A stretch of DNA of 64,000 nt from assembly GCF_900112395.1 (NCBI RefSeq), contig NZ_FOLN01000008.1:62001-126000 (forward strand), given 5' to 3'. Positions 10,001 to 15,857 of this stretch are shown in pieces. Below the pieces are notes generated by a model, which searched no databases, was not told where the DNA came from, and saw only the letters and a list, made by a program, of their open reading frames with translations. The DNA comes from Algibacter lectus. Lineage in GTDB: Bacteria; Bacteroidota; Bacteroidia; Flavobacteriales; Flavobacteriaceae. Made by a program: the position numbers and the translations under genes. Within the stretch, counting starts at the first letter, position 1; each line of letters starts with the position of its first letter.

Positions 10001-11420
10001 TGGGTTTACCAAAGGTGAAGCCGATGTCTTGCGTAAGGCAATGGGTAAAAAGCAAATTGCCGTTCTTGATAAAATGAAACCTAAGTTTATTGAGCAAGCC
10101 AGTGCCAATGGACACGATGCTAAAATTCTAGAGAAAGTTTGGAAAGATTGGGAAGCCTTTGCGAGTTATGCCTTTAATAAATCGCACTCGACATGTTATG
10201 CATGGATCGCTTACCAAACAGCTTACTTAAAAGCGCATTACCCTGCTGAATATATGGCGGCTGTTTTATCGAACAACATGAACGATATCAAACAGGTTAC
10301 ATTTTTTATGGAAGAATGTAAGCGTATGAAGCTAGATGTTCTTGGTCCTGATGTTAATGAGTCGTTTTATAAGTTTTCTGTTAATAAAGATTACGCCGTT
10401 CGTTTTGGAATGGGAGCTATAAAAGGAGTGGGGCATGGTGCTGTAATGACTATTGTGGAGCATAGAGAAAAAGATGGTCCATATAAGTCTATTTTCGATT
10501 TAGCAAAACGAATAGATTTACGGGCTGCAAATAAAAGAGCTTTCGAGAATTTAGCTTTAGCTGGTGGTTTTGATGGTTTAGCCGATACACATCGAGCTCA
10601 ATATTTTCATGATGATGGCGATGGTATTACTTTTTTAGAAAAGGCAATTAAATACGCACAAAAACATAAAGAAAATGAGAATTCTGCACAAGTAAGTTTA
10701 TTTGGTGAAGCTAGTGATGTGCAAATACCAGAACCCGAAGTTCCACCTTGTGAAGAGTGGGGAACTATGGAAAAGCTGAGTAAGGAGCGCGAAGTGGTTG
10801 GGGTTTATATTTCAGGACATCCGTTGGACGACTTTAAAACAGAGATGAAAACATTCTGTAATGGAACTATTAGTATGTTTAATGATTTAAATCTTTACGT
10901 AAACCGAGAAATTGTTTTTGGTGGTGTGGTTACCGATGTGCAACATCGTGTAAGCAAGCAAGGTAAAGGTTGGGCAATGTTTACCATTGAAGATTATACC
11001 GATAGTTTTGAATTTAGAGTTTTTGGTGAAGAGTACTTAAAGTTTCGACACTTTTTTATGATTAATAGTTTCGTGTTTGTGAAAACCTTTGTTCGAGAAG
11101 GTTGGACTAATAAAGATACAGGTAAGAAAAGTGATCCACGATTACAGTTTAATAGTTTTCAGCTATTACACGATGTTATGGAAAATTATGCCAAAAAATT
11201 ATCTATTCAATTAGATGTTAGAGATTTAACAGAGCAAAAAATTATAGCTTTAAAGGAGTTGCTGAATGAGCATCCAGGAAGTCAAGCGCTTAATTTTTTA
11301 GTTTATGATATGAAAGAAAAAATTAAGTTACCTATGATTAGTAGAAAGCAAAAGGTGAAAGTTTGCCAAGAGCTTATAACAGAATTAGAGGTACAACAGG
11401 TTAAGTATAAGTTGAATTAG
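7032..11420 (+). CDS. dnaE: DNA polymerase III alpha subunit with fused N-terminal 3'-5' exonuclease
   Basis: A 1462-residue replicative polymerase. Residues 1-200 form a DEDDh (DnaQ-like) proofreading exonuclease with FDTET at residues 5-9, NVKFDLN in the middle and HNATADV at 170-176. A PHP domain follows, beginning VHLHNHSQFSVL with H263. The C-family polymerase core has PDIDIDFDD at 689-697 (catalytic D690 and D692) and a third Asp, D858, in KMDFLGLKTL; FNKSHSTCYAWIAYQTAYLK lies near residue 1050. An OB-fold region (FGGVVTDVQHRVSKQGKGWAMFTIED) precedes the C terminus. The size exceeds E. coli DnaE (about 1160) by the exonuclease. It stands alone, with no clear TAnnTTTG box upstream. Confidence 0.96.
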   Translation: MYLIFDTETTGLPKRWDAPITDTDNWPRCIQIAWQLHDDMGNCIEHQDYLVKPEGFNIPYDAEKIHGISTELAEEQGIPLAEVLEKFNEALGKTKFVVGQNVKFDLNIMGAEFVRGDVENPLQELPVLDTCTEHTAKLCEIPGGRYGKFKLPTLSELHEHLFGVGFSEAHNATADVEATTRCFFELVRLGQYTKEQLDVDPEYFQSFNEANPATIDLIGLKHINLKRESAKILARIKKSESSGLSSEDIKQNVSALADVDFVHLHNHSQFSVLQSTMGVADIVSAAAEYNMEAVALTDHANMMGAFHFVNAVNKHNAGVKSKKKEAEITGATVTAKEMKPIIGCEFFVCENHLDKSRKDNGYQIVIIAKNKNGYHNLAKLSSHAFVNGFYYIPRIDKKLIEEYKEDLIVLTGNLYGEVPSKILNIGENQAEEALLWWKEQFGDDLYVEIMRHNQEDEDRVNPTLISLARKHDVKLIASNNTYYRKKEDSNAHDILLCVKDGEKQATPIGRGRGYRYGMPNKEYYFKSPDQMKELFKDVPEAISNVQEVVDKVEAYQLARDVLLPAFDIPEQFVHEEDQVDGGKRGENAFLRHLVYEGAKKRYGEELSEVVIERLDFELGVIEKTGYPGYFLIVEDFIREARNMDVSVGPGRGSAAGSVAAYCLWITNIDPLKYDLLFERFLNPDRVSMPDIDIDFDDEGRSRVMDYVIEKYGSNQVAQIITYGTMAAKSSIRDTARVLDLPLFDADRIAKLIPNMSKLGKIFGLSEKELGQKFRAEDLEKVNELLNIADGSDLQAETLNLARTLEGSVRNTGIHACGVIITPDDITKFVPVSLAKDSDLYVTQFDNSVVEDAGLLKMDFLGLKTLTLIKDTVKIVKAKHDILLDPETFPLDDEETYALFQRGETVGVFQYESPGMQKHLRDLKPTVFEDLIAMNALYRPGPMEYIPSFVRRKHGDEDIEYDLPAMEEYLKETYGITVYQEQVMLLSQSLAGFTKGEADVLRKAMGKKQIAVLDKMKPKFIEQASANGHDAKILEKVWKDWEAFASYAFNKSHSTCYAWIAYQTAYLKAHYPAEYMAAVLSNNMNDIKQVTFFMEECKRMKLDVLGPDVNESFYKFSVNKDYAVRFGMGAIKGVGHGAVMTIVEHREKDGPYKSIFDLAKRIDLRAANKRAFENLALAGGFDGLADTHRAQYFHDDGDGITFLEKAIKYAQKHKENENSAQVSLFGEASDVQIPEPEVPPCEEWGTMEKLSKEREVVGVYISGHPLDDFKTEMKTFCNGTISMFNDLNLYVNREIVFGGVVTDVQHRVSKQGKGWAMFTIEDYTDSFEFRVFGEEYLKFRHFFMINSFVFVKTFVREGWTNKDTGKKSDPRLQFNSFQLLHDVMENYAKKLSIQLDVRDLTEQKIIALKELLNEHPGSQALNFLVYDMKEKIKLPMISRKQKVKVCQELITELEVQQVKYKLN

Positions 11421-11468
11421 TTTAGAGGATTTAATCAAAATCCAAAACCCTAAAACCCATTCTAAATA

Positions 11469-11550
11469 GCGCTAGGGATTGAACGGCGTGTTTAAGTTCT
11501 CCGACGATAAGAAGGAGCGAGTAGTGAAAGCGCGACCCTTGCGGTAGTGC
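11469..11550 (+). repeat. Structured dispersed repeat, copy A
   Basis: An 82-nt element with outer arms GCGCTA (11469-11474) and TAGTGC (11545-11550), then AGGG pairing with CCCTT, a conserved AGGGATTGAACGGCGTGTTT block, an internal CTCC/GGAG hairpin, and the conserved GAGCGAGTAGTGAAAG block. Two more copies lie at 27767-27858 and 44354-44445. It sits between dnaE and trxA and codes for nothing visible. Confidence 0.75.
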
Positions 11551-11635
11551 CAAAATATATCATTAAATAGCTCTGCTCAATGCCGTTATAGGTAAAACAA
11601 ATGATGGCTTTGTAAGGATTCGAGAATTTTTTGAC

Positions 11636-11643
11636 TAAATTTG
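11636..11643 (+). promoter_or_regulatory. Putative -7 box for trxA
   Basis: TAAATTTG, an exact TAnnTTTG, 41 bases upstream of the trxA ATG. A TTTG occurs upstream at 11609-11612 but with a 23-base spacer. Confidence 0.45.
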
Positions 11644-11684
11644 TGTTATTAAAATGAATTAAGAACATTAAAAATATAAATATT

Positions 11685-12002
11685 ATGGCATTAGAAATTA
11701 CGGATGCAACGTTTGAGGAAACGGTTTTAAAAAGTGATAAACCGGTATTAGTTGATTTTTGGGCAGCTTGGTGTGGACCATGTAGAATGGTTGGACCAGT
11801 TATTGAAGAAATTAGCAGTGAGTACGAAGGAAAAGCCGTTGTTGGTAAAGTAGACGTAGATGCAAATCAAGAATTTGCTGCAAAATACGGAGTGCGTAAC
11901 ATTCCTACAGTTTTGGTTTTTCAAAACGGTGAGGTTGTTGGTCGTCAAGTAGGTGTAGCGCCTAAAGCGACTTACGCAGAAGCGATTGATGCGCTTTTAT
12001 AA
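11685..12002 (+). CDS. trxA: Thioredoxin
   Basis: A 105-residue single-domain thioredoxin without signal peptide, so cytoplasmic. The active site is WCGPC with C30 and C33 (DFWAAWCGPCRM), the cis-proline loop is NIPTVLVFQNGEVV, and the length is standard. It serves as the general dithiol reductant for ribonucleotide reductase, methionine sulfoxide reductases and others. It has its own upstream box (11636-11643) and a terminator after the stop (12024-12056), so it looks monocistronic. Confidence 0.96.
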   Translation: MALEITDATFEETVLKSDKPVLVDFWAAWCGPCRMVGPVIEEISSEYEGKAVVGKVDVDANQEFAAKYGVRNIPTVLVFQNGEVVGRQVGVAPKATYAEAIDALL

Positions 12003-12023
12003 CATATACTAAAAGAAAAATTG

Positions 12024-12056
12024 AAAAGGTTTGCCGTAATGGTGAACCTTTTTTTA
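12024..12056 (+). terminator. Terminator after trxA
   Basis: AAAAGGTT...AACCTTTTTTT hairpin with inner GCC/GGT pairing, followed by a T run, 22 bases past the trxA stop. Confidence 0.7.
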
Positions 12057-12087
12057 TTTTAGATGAAAATTAAAAGATATTAAAAAG

Positions 12088-12633
12088 ATGAGTGGACATA
12101 AAAAAATTCAAGACGCAATAGATAGTAATTTTATAGAGCAACGTAAAGTGTTTTTATGGGGCCAGGTTGACGATGATTCTGCTAAGCATGTTGTAGATAG
12201 ATTGATGTATTTAGATGCTTTAGGTACTGAAGATATTACACTTTATATTAATAGTCCAGGTGGTTATGTAACTTCTGGTTTTGCTATTTACGATTGTATT
12301 AAGTCTTTAAAAAGTGAAGTTTCTACAGTTTGTACTGGTTTTGCAGCATCTATGGGGTCGTTAATTTTGTCGGCAGGGCAAAAAGGAAAACGTTTTATCC
12401 AACCTCACGCTCGTGTTATGATACACCAACCAAGTGGTGGTGCTCGTGGACAAGCTAGTGATATCGAAATTACGGCTAAAGAAATTGTAATTACTAAAGA
12501 ATTAAGTGCTCAAATTTTAGCAGACAATTGTGGGCAAACATTTGAAAAAGTAATGAAAGATTTTAATCGTGACCATTGGATGGGTGCAGATGAGTCTGTG
12601 GCTTACGGTATTGTAGATCAGGTTGCTAAATAA
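12088..12633 (+). CDS. clpP: ClpP-family serine peptidase, compact form
   Basis: A 181-residue ClpP. The catalytic triad is intact with family spacing: S88 in GFAASMGS, H113 in MIHQPSGGARGQASDIEI, and D162 in NRDHWMGADE (25 and 49 residues apart, as in E. coli). The N terminus is about 20-25 residues shorter than canonical ClpP and has no propeptide, and the handle region begins directly at VFLWGQVDDD. No clpX or tig is adjacent, so this may be a second ClpP paralogue rather than the tig-clpP-clpX copy. It presumably forms a cytoplasmic tetradecamer with a Clp ATPase. Flanked by its own terminator. Confidence 0.87.
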   Translation: MSGHKKIQDAIDSNFIEQRKVFLWGQVDDDSAKHVVDRLMYLDALGTEDITLYINSPGGYVTSGFAIYDCIKSLKSEVSTVCTGFAASMGSLILSAGQKGKRFIQPHARVMIHQPSGGARGQASDIEITAKEIVITKELSAQILADNCGQTFEKVMKDFNRDHWMGADESVAYGIVDQVAK

Positions 12634-12656
12634 AAAAACAATTTTTTAGAACTATT

Positions 12657-12702
12657 AAACAGACTGGCTTGTTGAGTTAAACTTCACAATTAGGTCTGTT
12701 TT
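12657..12702 (+). terminator. Terminator after clpP
   Basis: AACAGACT...AGGTCTGTT stem with a long internal loop, followed by a run of T, about 25 bases downstream of the clpP stop. Confidence 0.5.
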
Positions 12703-12740
12703 TTTTGTTTAACAAGTAAAGTGTAATTAACTGTTGTGAT

Positions 12741-13670
12741 ATGAATTTGCAAAACGAACTAAATAAAGCTGAGGGTTTTAAAAATCTTGGATTACTTGCA
12801 AAGCAGGTAGTCGAGGGGTTTATTGCTGGTATGCATAAAAGTCCGTTTCATGGATTTTCGGCAGAGTTTGCAGAGCATAAAATTTATAATCCAGGAGAAA
12901 GCACAAGGCATATTGATTGGAAGTTATTTGCCAAAACGGAAAAGCTGTACACCAAGCGATATGATGATGAAACTAATTTACGCTGCCACATTATTTTGGA
13001 TAACAGTAGTTCTATGCATTATCCGGAGTTAAATAATTTTTCTATTACTGAATTAAATAAAGTTGGATTCTCTGCCTTAGCATCTGCAGCTCTAATGTAT
13101 ATGCTAAAAAAACAACGTGATGCTGTAGGCTTAAGTATATACAGCGATGCTTACGATTTTTATGCTTCGGAAAAAGGAAGTGAGCGCCACCATCAAATGC
13201 TTTTACATGAGTTAAGTAATGCGGTACTCTCGAAGCCGCTAATGAAGCAAACGGAAACTTACAAGTACTTGCACGAAATAGCTGAAAACATCCATAGACG
13301 CTCCTTAATATTCTTGTTTACTGATATGTTTCAAACTTCGGAAGATGAGGTAAAGCTTTTTGAAGCATTACGTCATTTAAAATACAATAAACATGAGGTA
13401 GTTTTGTTTCATGTTTTCGATAAGGAAAAAGAATTGAATTTTGATTTCGATAATAGACCAAAACGTTTTATTGATGTTGAAACTGGCGAGCATATTAACC
13501 TGTATGCCGATTCCATAAAAGAAAACTATAGTAAAACGGTAAATAACTATTTTTCTAATTTGAAGTTGAAATGCGCACAATACAAAATAAAATACGTTGA
13601 AGCGGATATAAATAAAAATTTTAGTAACATCCTGACAACGTACATGGTAGAGCGACAGCGGTTTGTTTGA
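12741..13670 (+). CDS. DUF58 domain protein
   Basis: A 309-residue protein of the DUF58 family, which usually accompanies MoxR ATPases and vWA proteins. Visible signatures are the YNPGESTRHIDWKLFAKTEKLYTKRY block (PG...RxIDWxxxAR, residues about 52-77) and a vWA-like strand with ILDNSSSMHYPE, a MIDAS-type DxSxS. No signal peptide or membrane segment is evident, so it is cytoplasmic, unlike DUF58 proteins with two N-terminal helices. No MoxR gene lies beside it here. Function unknown; related clusters are thought to act as chaperone-like assemblies. Confidence 0.85.
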   Translation: MNLQNELNKAEGFKNLGLLAKQVVEGFIAGMHKSPFHGFSAEFAEHKIYNPGESTRHIDWKLFAKTEKLYTKRYDDETNLRCHIILDNSSSMHYPELNNFSITELNKVGFSALASAALMYMLKKQRDAVGLSIYSDAYDFYASEKGSERHHQMLLHELSNAVLSKPLMKQTETYKYLHEIAENIHRRSLIFLFTDMFQTSEDEVKLFEALRHLKYNKHEVVLFHVFDKEKELNFDFDNRPKRFIDVETGEHINLYADSIKENYSKTVNNYFSNLKLKCAQYKIKYVEADINKNFSNILTTYMVERQRFV

Positions 13671-13702
13671 TAGAAATTTTTTCAAAAAAATAATAAAAAA
13701 AG

Positions 13703-13733
13703 TTTGTGTGATTTAAAAAAGCGTGTATCTTTG
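13703..13733 (+). promoter_or_regulatory. Consensus Bacteroidota promoter of tRNA-Asp copy 1
   Basis: TTTG at 13703-13706, a spacer of exactly 19 bases, and TATCTTTG at 13726-13733. This is a perfect TTTG-N19-TAnnTTTG promoter and the best in the window. The tRNA begins 18 bases after the -7 box. Confidence 0.85.
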
Positions 13734-13751
13734 CACTCGCAATAACGCAAC

Positions 13752-13825
13752 GGTCTGGTAGTTCAGCTGGTTAGAATGTCGCCCTGTCACGGCGAAGGTC
13801 GCGGGTTCGAGTCCCGTCCAGACCG
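13752..13825 (+). tRNA. tRNA-Asp (GTC), copy 1
   Basis: A 74-nt cloverleaf: acceptor GGTCTGG pairs with CCAGACC, discriminator G, anticodon loop CTGTCAC giving GTC, and T-loop GGTTCGAGTCC with stem GCGGG/CCCGT. CCA is not encoded. Preceded by a perfect promoter and followed by a terminator hairpin. Confidence 0.97.
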
Positions 13826-13844
13826 CTAAAATTGCAAACAAAGA

Positions 13845-13870
13845 AGCTCTGAGAAATTAGGGCTTTTTTT
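13845..13870 (+). terminator. Terminator after tRNA-Asp copy 1
   Basis: AGCTCT (13845-13850) pairs with AGGGCT (13859-13864), allowing one G-T pair, followed by seven T. Confidence 0.75.
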
Positions 13871-14009
13871 GGCAATAAGAAGTTGTGTTGTTCCCGAATT
13901 TATTCGGGGAAGTAGTTTGCCAAATTCAATTTGGTAATCCAATGAGAAGCTTTCCTTTTTTCTGTGAAGAAGATTGGGATGCTTTTTTGTTTTAATTGTA
14001 AAATTAAAA

Positions 14010-14040
14010 TTGGTTAGATTATAATAATAGTGTATATTCG
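14010..14040 (+). promoter_or_regulatory. Degenerate promoter of tRNA-Asp copy 2
   Basis: TTGG at 14010-14013, a 19-base spacer, then TATATTCG at 14033-14040. Spacing is preserved but both boxes have changes from the consensus seen in copy 1. Confidence 0.5.
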
Positions 14041-14058
14041 CACTCGCAATAATGCAAC

Positions 14059-14132
14059 GGTCTGGTAGTTCAGCTGGTTAGAATGTCGCCCTGTCACGGC
14101 GAAGGTCGCGGGTTCGAGTCCCGTCCAGACCG
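14059..14132 (+). tRNA. tRNA-Asp (GTC), copy 2
   Basis: Identical in all 74 positions to copy 1, offset by 307 bases. The cloverleaf, GTC anticodon and downstream hairpin are the same, so the gene product is functional if transcribed. It could be expressed from its weaker promoter or by read-through. Confidence 0.97.
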
Positions 14133-14151
14133 CTAAAATTGCAAACAAAGA

Positions 14152-14178
14152 AGCTCTGAGAAATTAGGGCTTTTTTTG
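14152..14178 (+). terminator. Terminator after tRNA-Asp copy 2
   Basis: Same AGCTCT/AGGGCT hairpin and T run as in copy 1. Confidence 0.75.
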
Positions 14179-14334
14179 TGCAATAAGAAGTTGTGTTGTT
14201 CCCGAATTTATTCGGGGAAGTAGTTTGCCAGATTTAATTTGGTAATCCAATGAAAAGCTTTCCTTTTTTCTTTTAAGAAAATCGGAATGCTTTTTTATTT
14301 AGGACATAACCTTCAGAATAATATTTAAAAATTA

Positions 14335-14371
14335 AAAGCCGTTTTACATCTGTAAAACGGCTTTTTTTAAC
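14335..14371. terminator. Bidirectional terminator between tRNA-Asp and the RND operon
   Basis: AAAAGCCGTTTTACA-TC-TGTAAAACGGCTTTT, a 15-bp perfect stem with A and T runs on either side. It lies 32 bases past the end of the minus-strand efflux operon and also caps the plus-strand tRNA region. Confidence 0.85.
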
Positions 14372-14402
14372 TAAAAAGATCTGCTATTAATCTATTTAAG
14401 TA

Positions 14403-15857
14403 TTATTTCCAACCTCCACCTAATGCTTTATAGATATTTACATGGGCCAATAGTTGTTCTTTTTTTGTTTCTATTATTTCTATTTGAGAATCTAGAGCCT
14501 CTCGTTGTGTTAATAGTACTTCGGTGTATTCTGCTCTAGCAGATTTAAAAAGTTTCATCGCGATATCAATAGATTCATTTAAAGCCTTTACTTGTTGGTC
14601 TCTCAAAGCATAACTTTTATTTAGATTATCTATGTTCGAAAGGGCATTAGATACTTCAACATAAGCATTCAGAATCGTTTTTTCATATTCGTAAACAGCT
14701 TGCAGTTGTTTTGCATTGGCATTGGCATATTCAGCTTTAATAGCATTTCTATTAATTAACGGTCCAACCACATCACCAACTAAAGAATAAACTAAAGATT
14801 CTGGTGTGTTTGTTAAAAACTTTGGTTTAAAAGCTTGTAAGCCTACACCAGCAGAAATACCAACAGAAGGATAGAAATTGGCTTTAGCAACTTTTGTGTT
14901 TAGCTTTAATGCAGAAAGTTCTAATTCGGCTTTTCGGATATCTGTTCTGTTTTGTAATAACTGCGATGGAATACCCGCGTTTATAATTCCGATATTTTTA
15001 TTAATGAAGTTTTTAGAACTACGATCAACATGTTGTGGATAGCGCCCAACTAAAAAGTTGATTCCATTTTCAACTTCTACAATGTTTTGCTGAATATCGA
15101 ATTTGCTACTTTGGTTTTTTAAAACTTCAGCTTCAAATCGGCGTACAGCCAACTCAGTTGCTCTAGCTGCCTCTTTTTGAATTTTCACCATACTTAAAGC
15201 GTTTTGTTGTAGCTCTAAATTTTGGTTAATAATATCTAGTTGATTGTCTAAAGCCATAAGTTCGTAATATGAATTGGCAATTTCTGCAACAAGATTTGTT
15301 ATCATAAAGTTTTTTCCTTCCACAGATGATAAATACTCTAAAACAGCGGCCTTTTTGCTGTTTCTAAGTTTTTTCCAAATATCGAGTTCCCATGACGCGG
15401 AAAGTCCAATAGAATAATCTTGTAAAGGTTCAGGAAAAGCATCTTCTTCATGCACTTTTAAGTTTTTTTCAACAGCGCCATTTCGAGTGAATTCACCAAC
15501 TTTTTCTACTTCCGCTCCAGCGTAAGCATTTACAAATGGTAGGTACTCGCCTTTACGAGCTTTAATTTCGTTTTTAGCCAAGTTTATTTGCTGCAACATC
15601 ATGTTAAGCTCTTGGTTATTGGCTAATGCTGTATCTATTAAAGCCGTTAAATTGGGATCTGTAAAATAGTTTTTCCAATTTATGCTTGCTGTATTTGTGG
15701 TGTCTAGCGATTGGTTTTTAAATCCCTTGGGTGTAGATGTGTTTGCTTCTCTTATGTTTTTTGTTGGCACACAAGAAAACACCGAAACCACAATAAAAAC
15801 ACCAACCAACATAGTTGGCAGATGTTTTAATCTGTTTTTTATGTTATGCTTCATCAT
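14403..15857 (-). CDS. RND efflux outer-membrane channel lipoprotein (OprM/NodT type)
   Basis: A 484-residue TolC-like outer-membrane factor. It has a lipoprotein signal with the lipobox VFSC (C29), then the NWKNYFTDPNLTALIDTALANNQELN opening of the NodT/OprM family, two OEP repeats with long coiled-coil helices, and the conserved ASWELDIWKKLRNSKKAA stretch. It is the last gene of an adaptor-pump-channel operon: its start codon overlaps the 3' end of the pump gene by 14 bases, so it is translationally coupled. Substrate cannot be predicted. Confidence 0.92.
   Translation of the reverse strand: MMKHNIKNRLKHLPTMLVGVFIVVSVFSCVPTKNIREANTSTPKGFKNQSLDTTNTASINWKNYFTDPNLTALIDTALANNQELNMMLQQINLAKNEIKARKGEYLPFVNAYAGAEVEKVGEFTRNGAVEKNLKVHEEDAFPEPLQDYSIGLSASWELDIWKKLRNSKKAAVLEYLSSVEGKNFMITNLVAEIANSYYELMALDNQLDIINQNLELQQNALSMVKIQKEAARATELAVRRFEAEVLKNQSSKFDIQQNIVEVENGINFLVGRYPQHVDRSSKNFINKNIGIINAGIPSQLLQNRTDIRKAELELSALKLNTKVAKANFYPSVGISAGVGLQAFKPKFLTNTPESLVYSLVGDVVGPLINRNAIKAEYANANAKQLQAVYEYEKTILNAYVEVSNALSNIDNLNKSYALRDQQVKALNESIDIAMKLFKSARAEYTEVLLTQREALDSQIEIIETKKEQLLAHVNIYKALGGGWK

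Larger units (their letters stand above)
13726..14330 (+). repeat. 307-bp tandem duplication carrying tRNA-Asp
   Basis: Two direct repeats with an offset of 307 bases: unit 1 from about 13726 to 14032, unit 2 from about 14033 to 14330. Each has a -7 box, leader, identical tRNA-Asp, terminator, the inverted repeat CCCGAATTTATTCGGGG, and a downstream GCTTTCCTTTTTTCT tract. The tRNA and proximal 70 bases are identical, with substitutions accumulating toward the ends. Confidence 0.9.

Noticed and set aside
12741-13670. DUF58 gene with ClpP and thioredoxin as a defence module
   Set aside because: Each gene has its own terminator or separation and none is a known defence component; the proximity looks incidental.
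13888-13912. Inverted repeat CCCGAATTTATTCGGGG as an attachment site
   Set aside because: It is present identically in both tRNA units as part of the tandem duplication, and there is no integrase or island beside the tRNAs.
13752-14132. Mobile element integrated at tRNA-Asp
   Set aside because: Both tRNAs are complete, the unit is only 307 bp and codes for nothing; a simple tandem duplication explains it.
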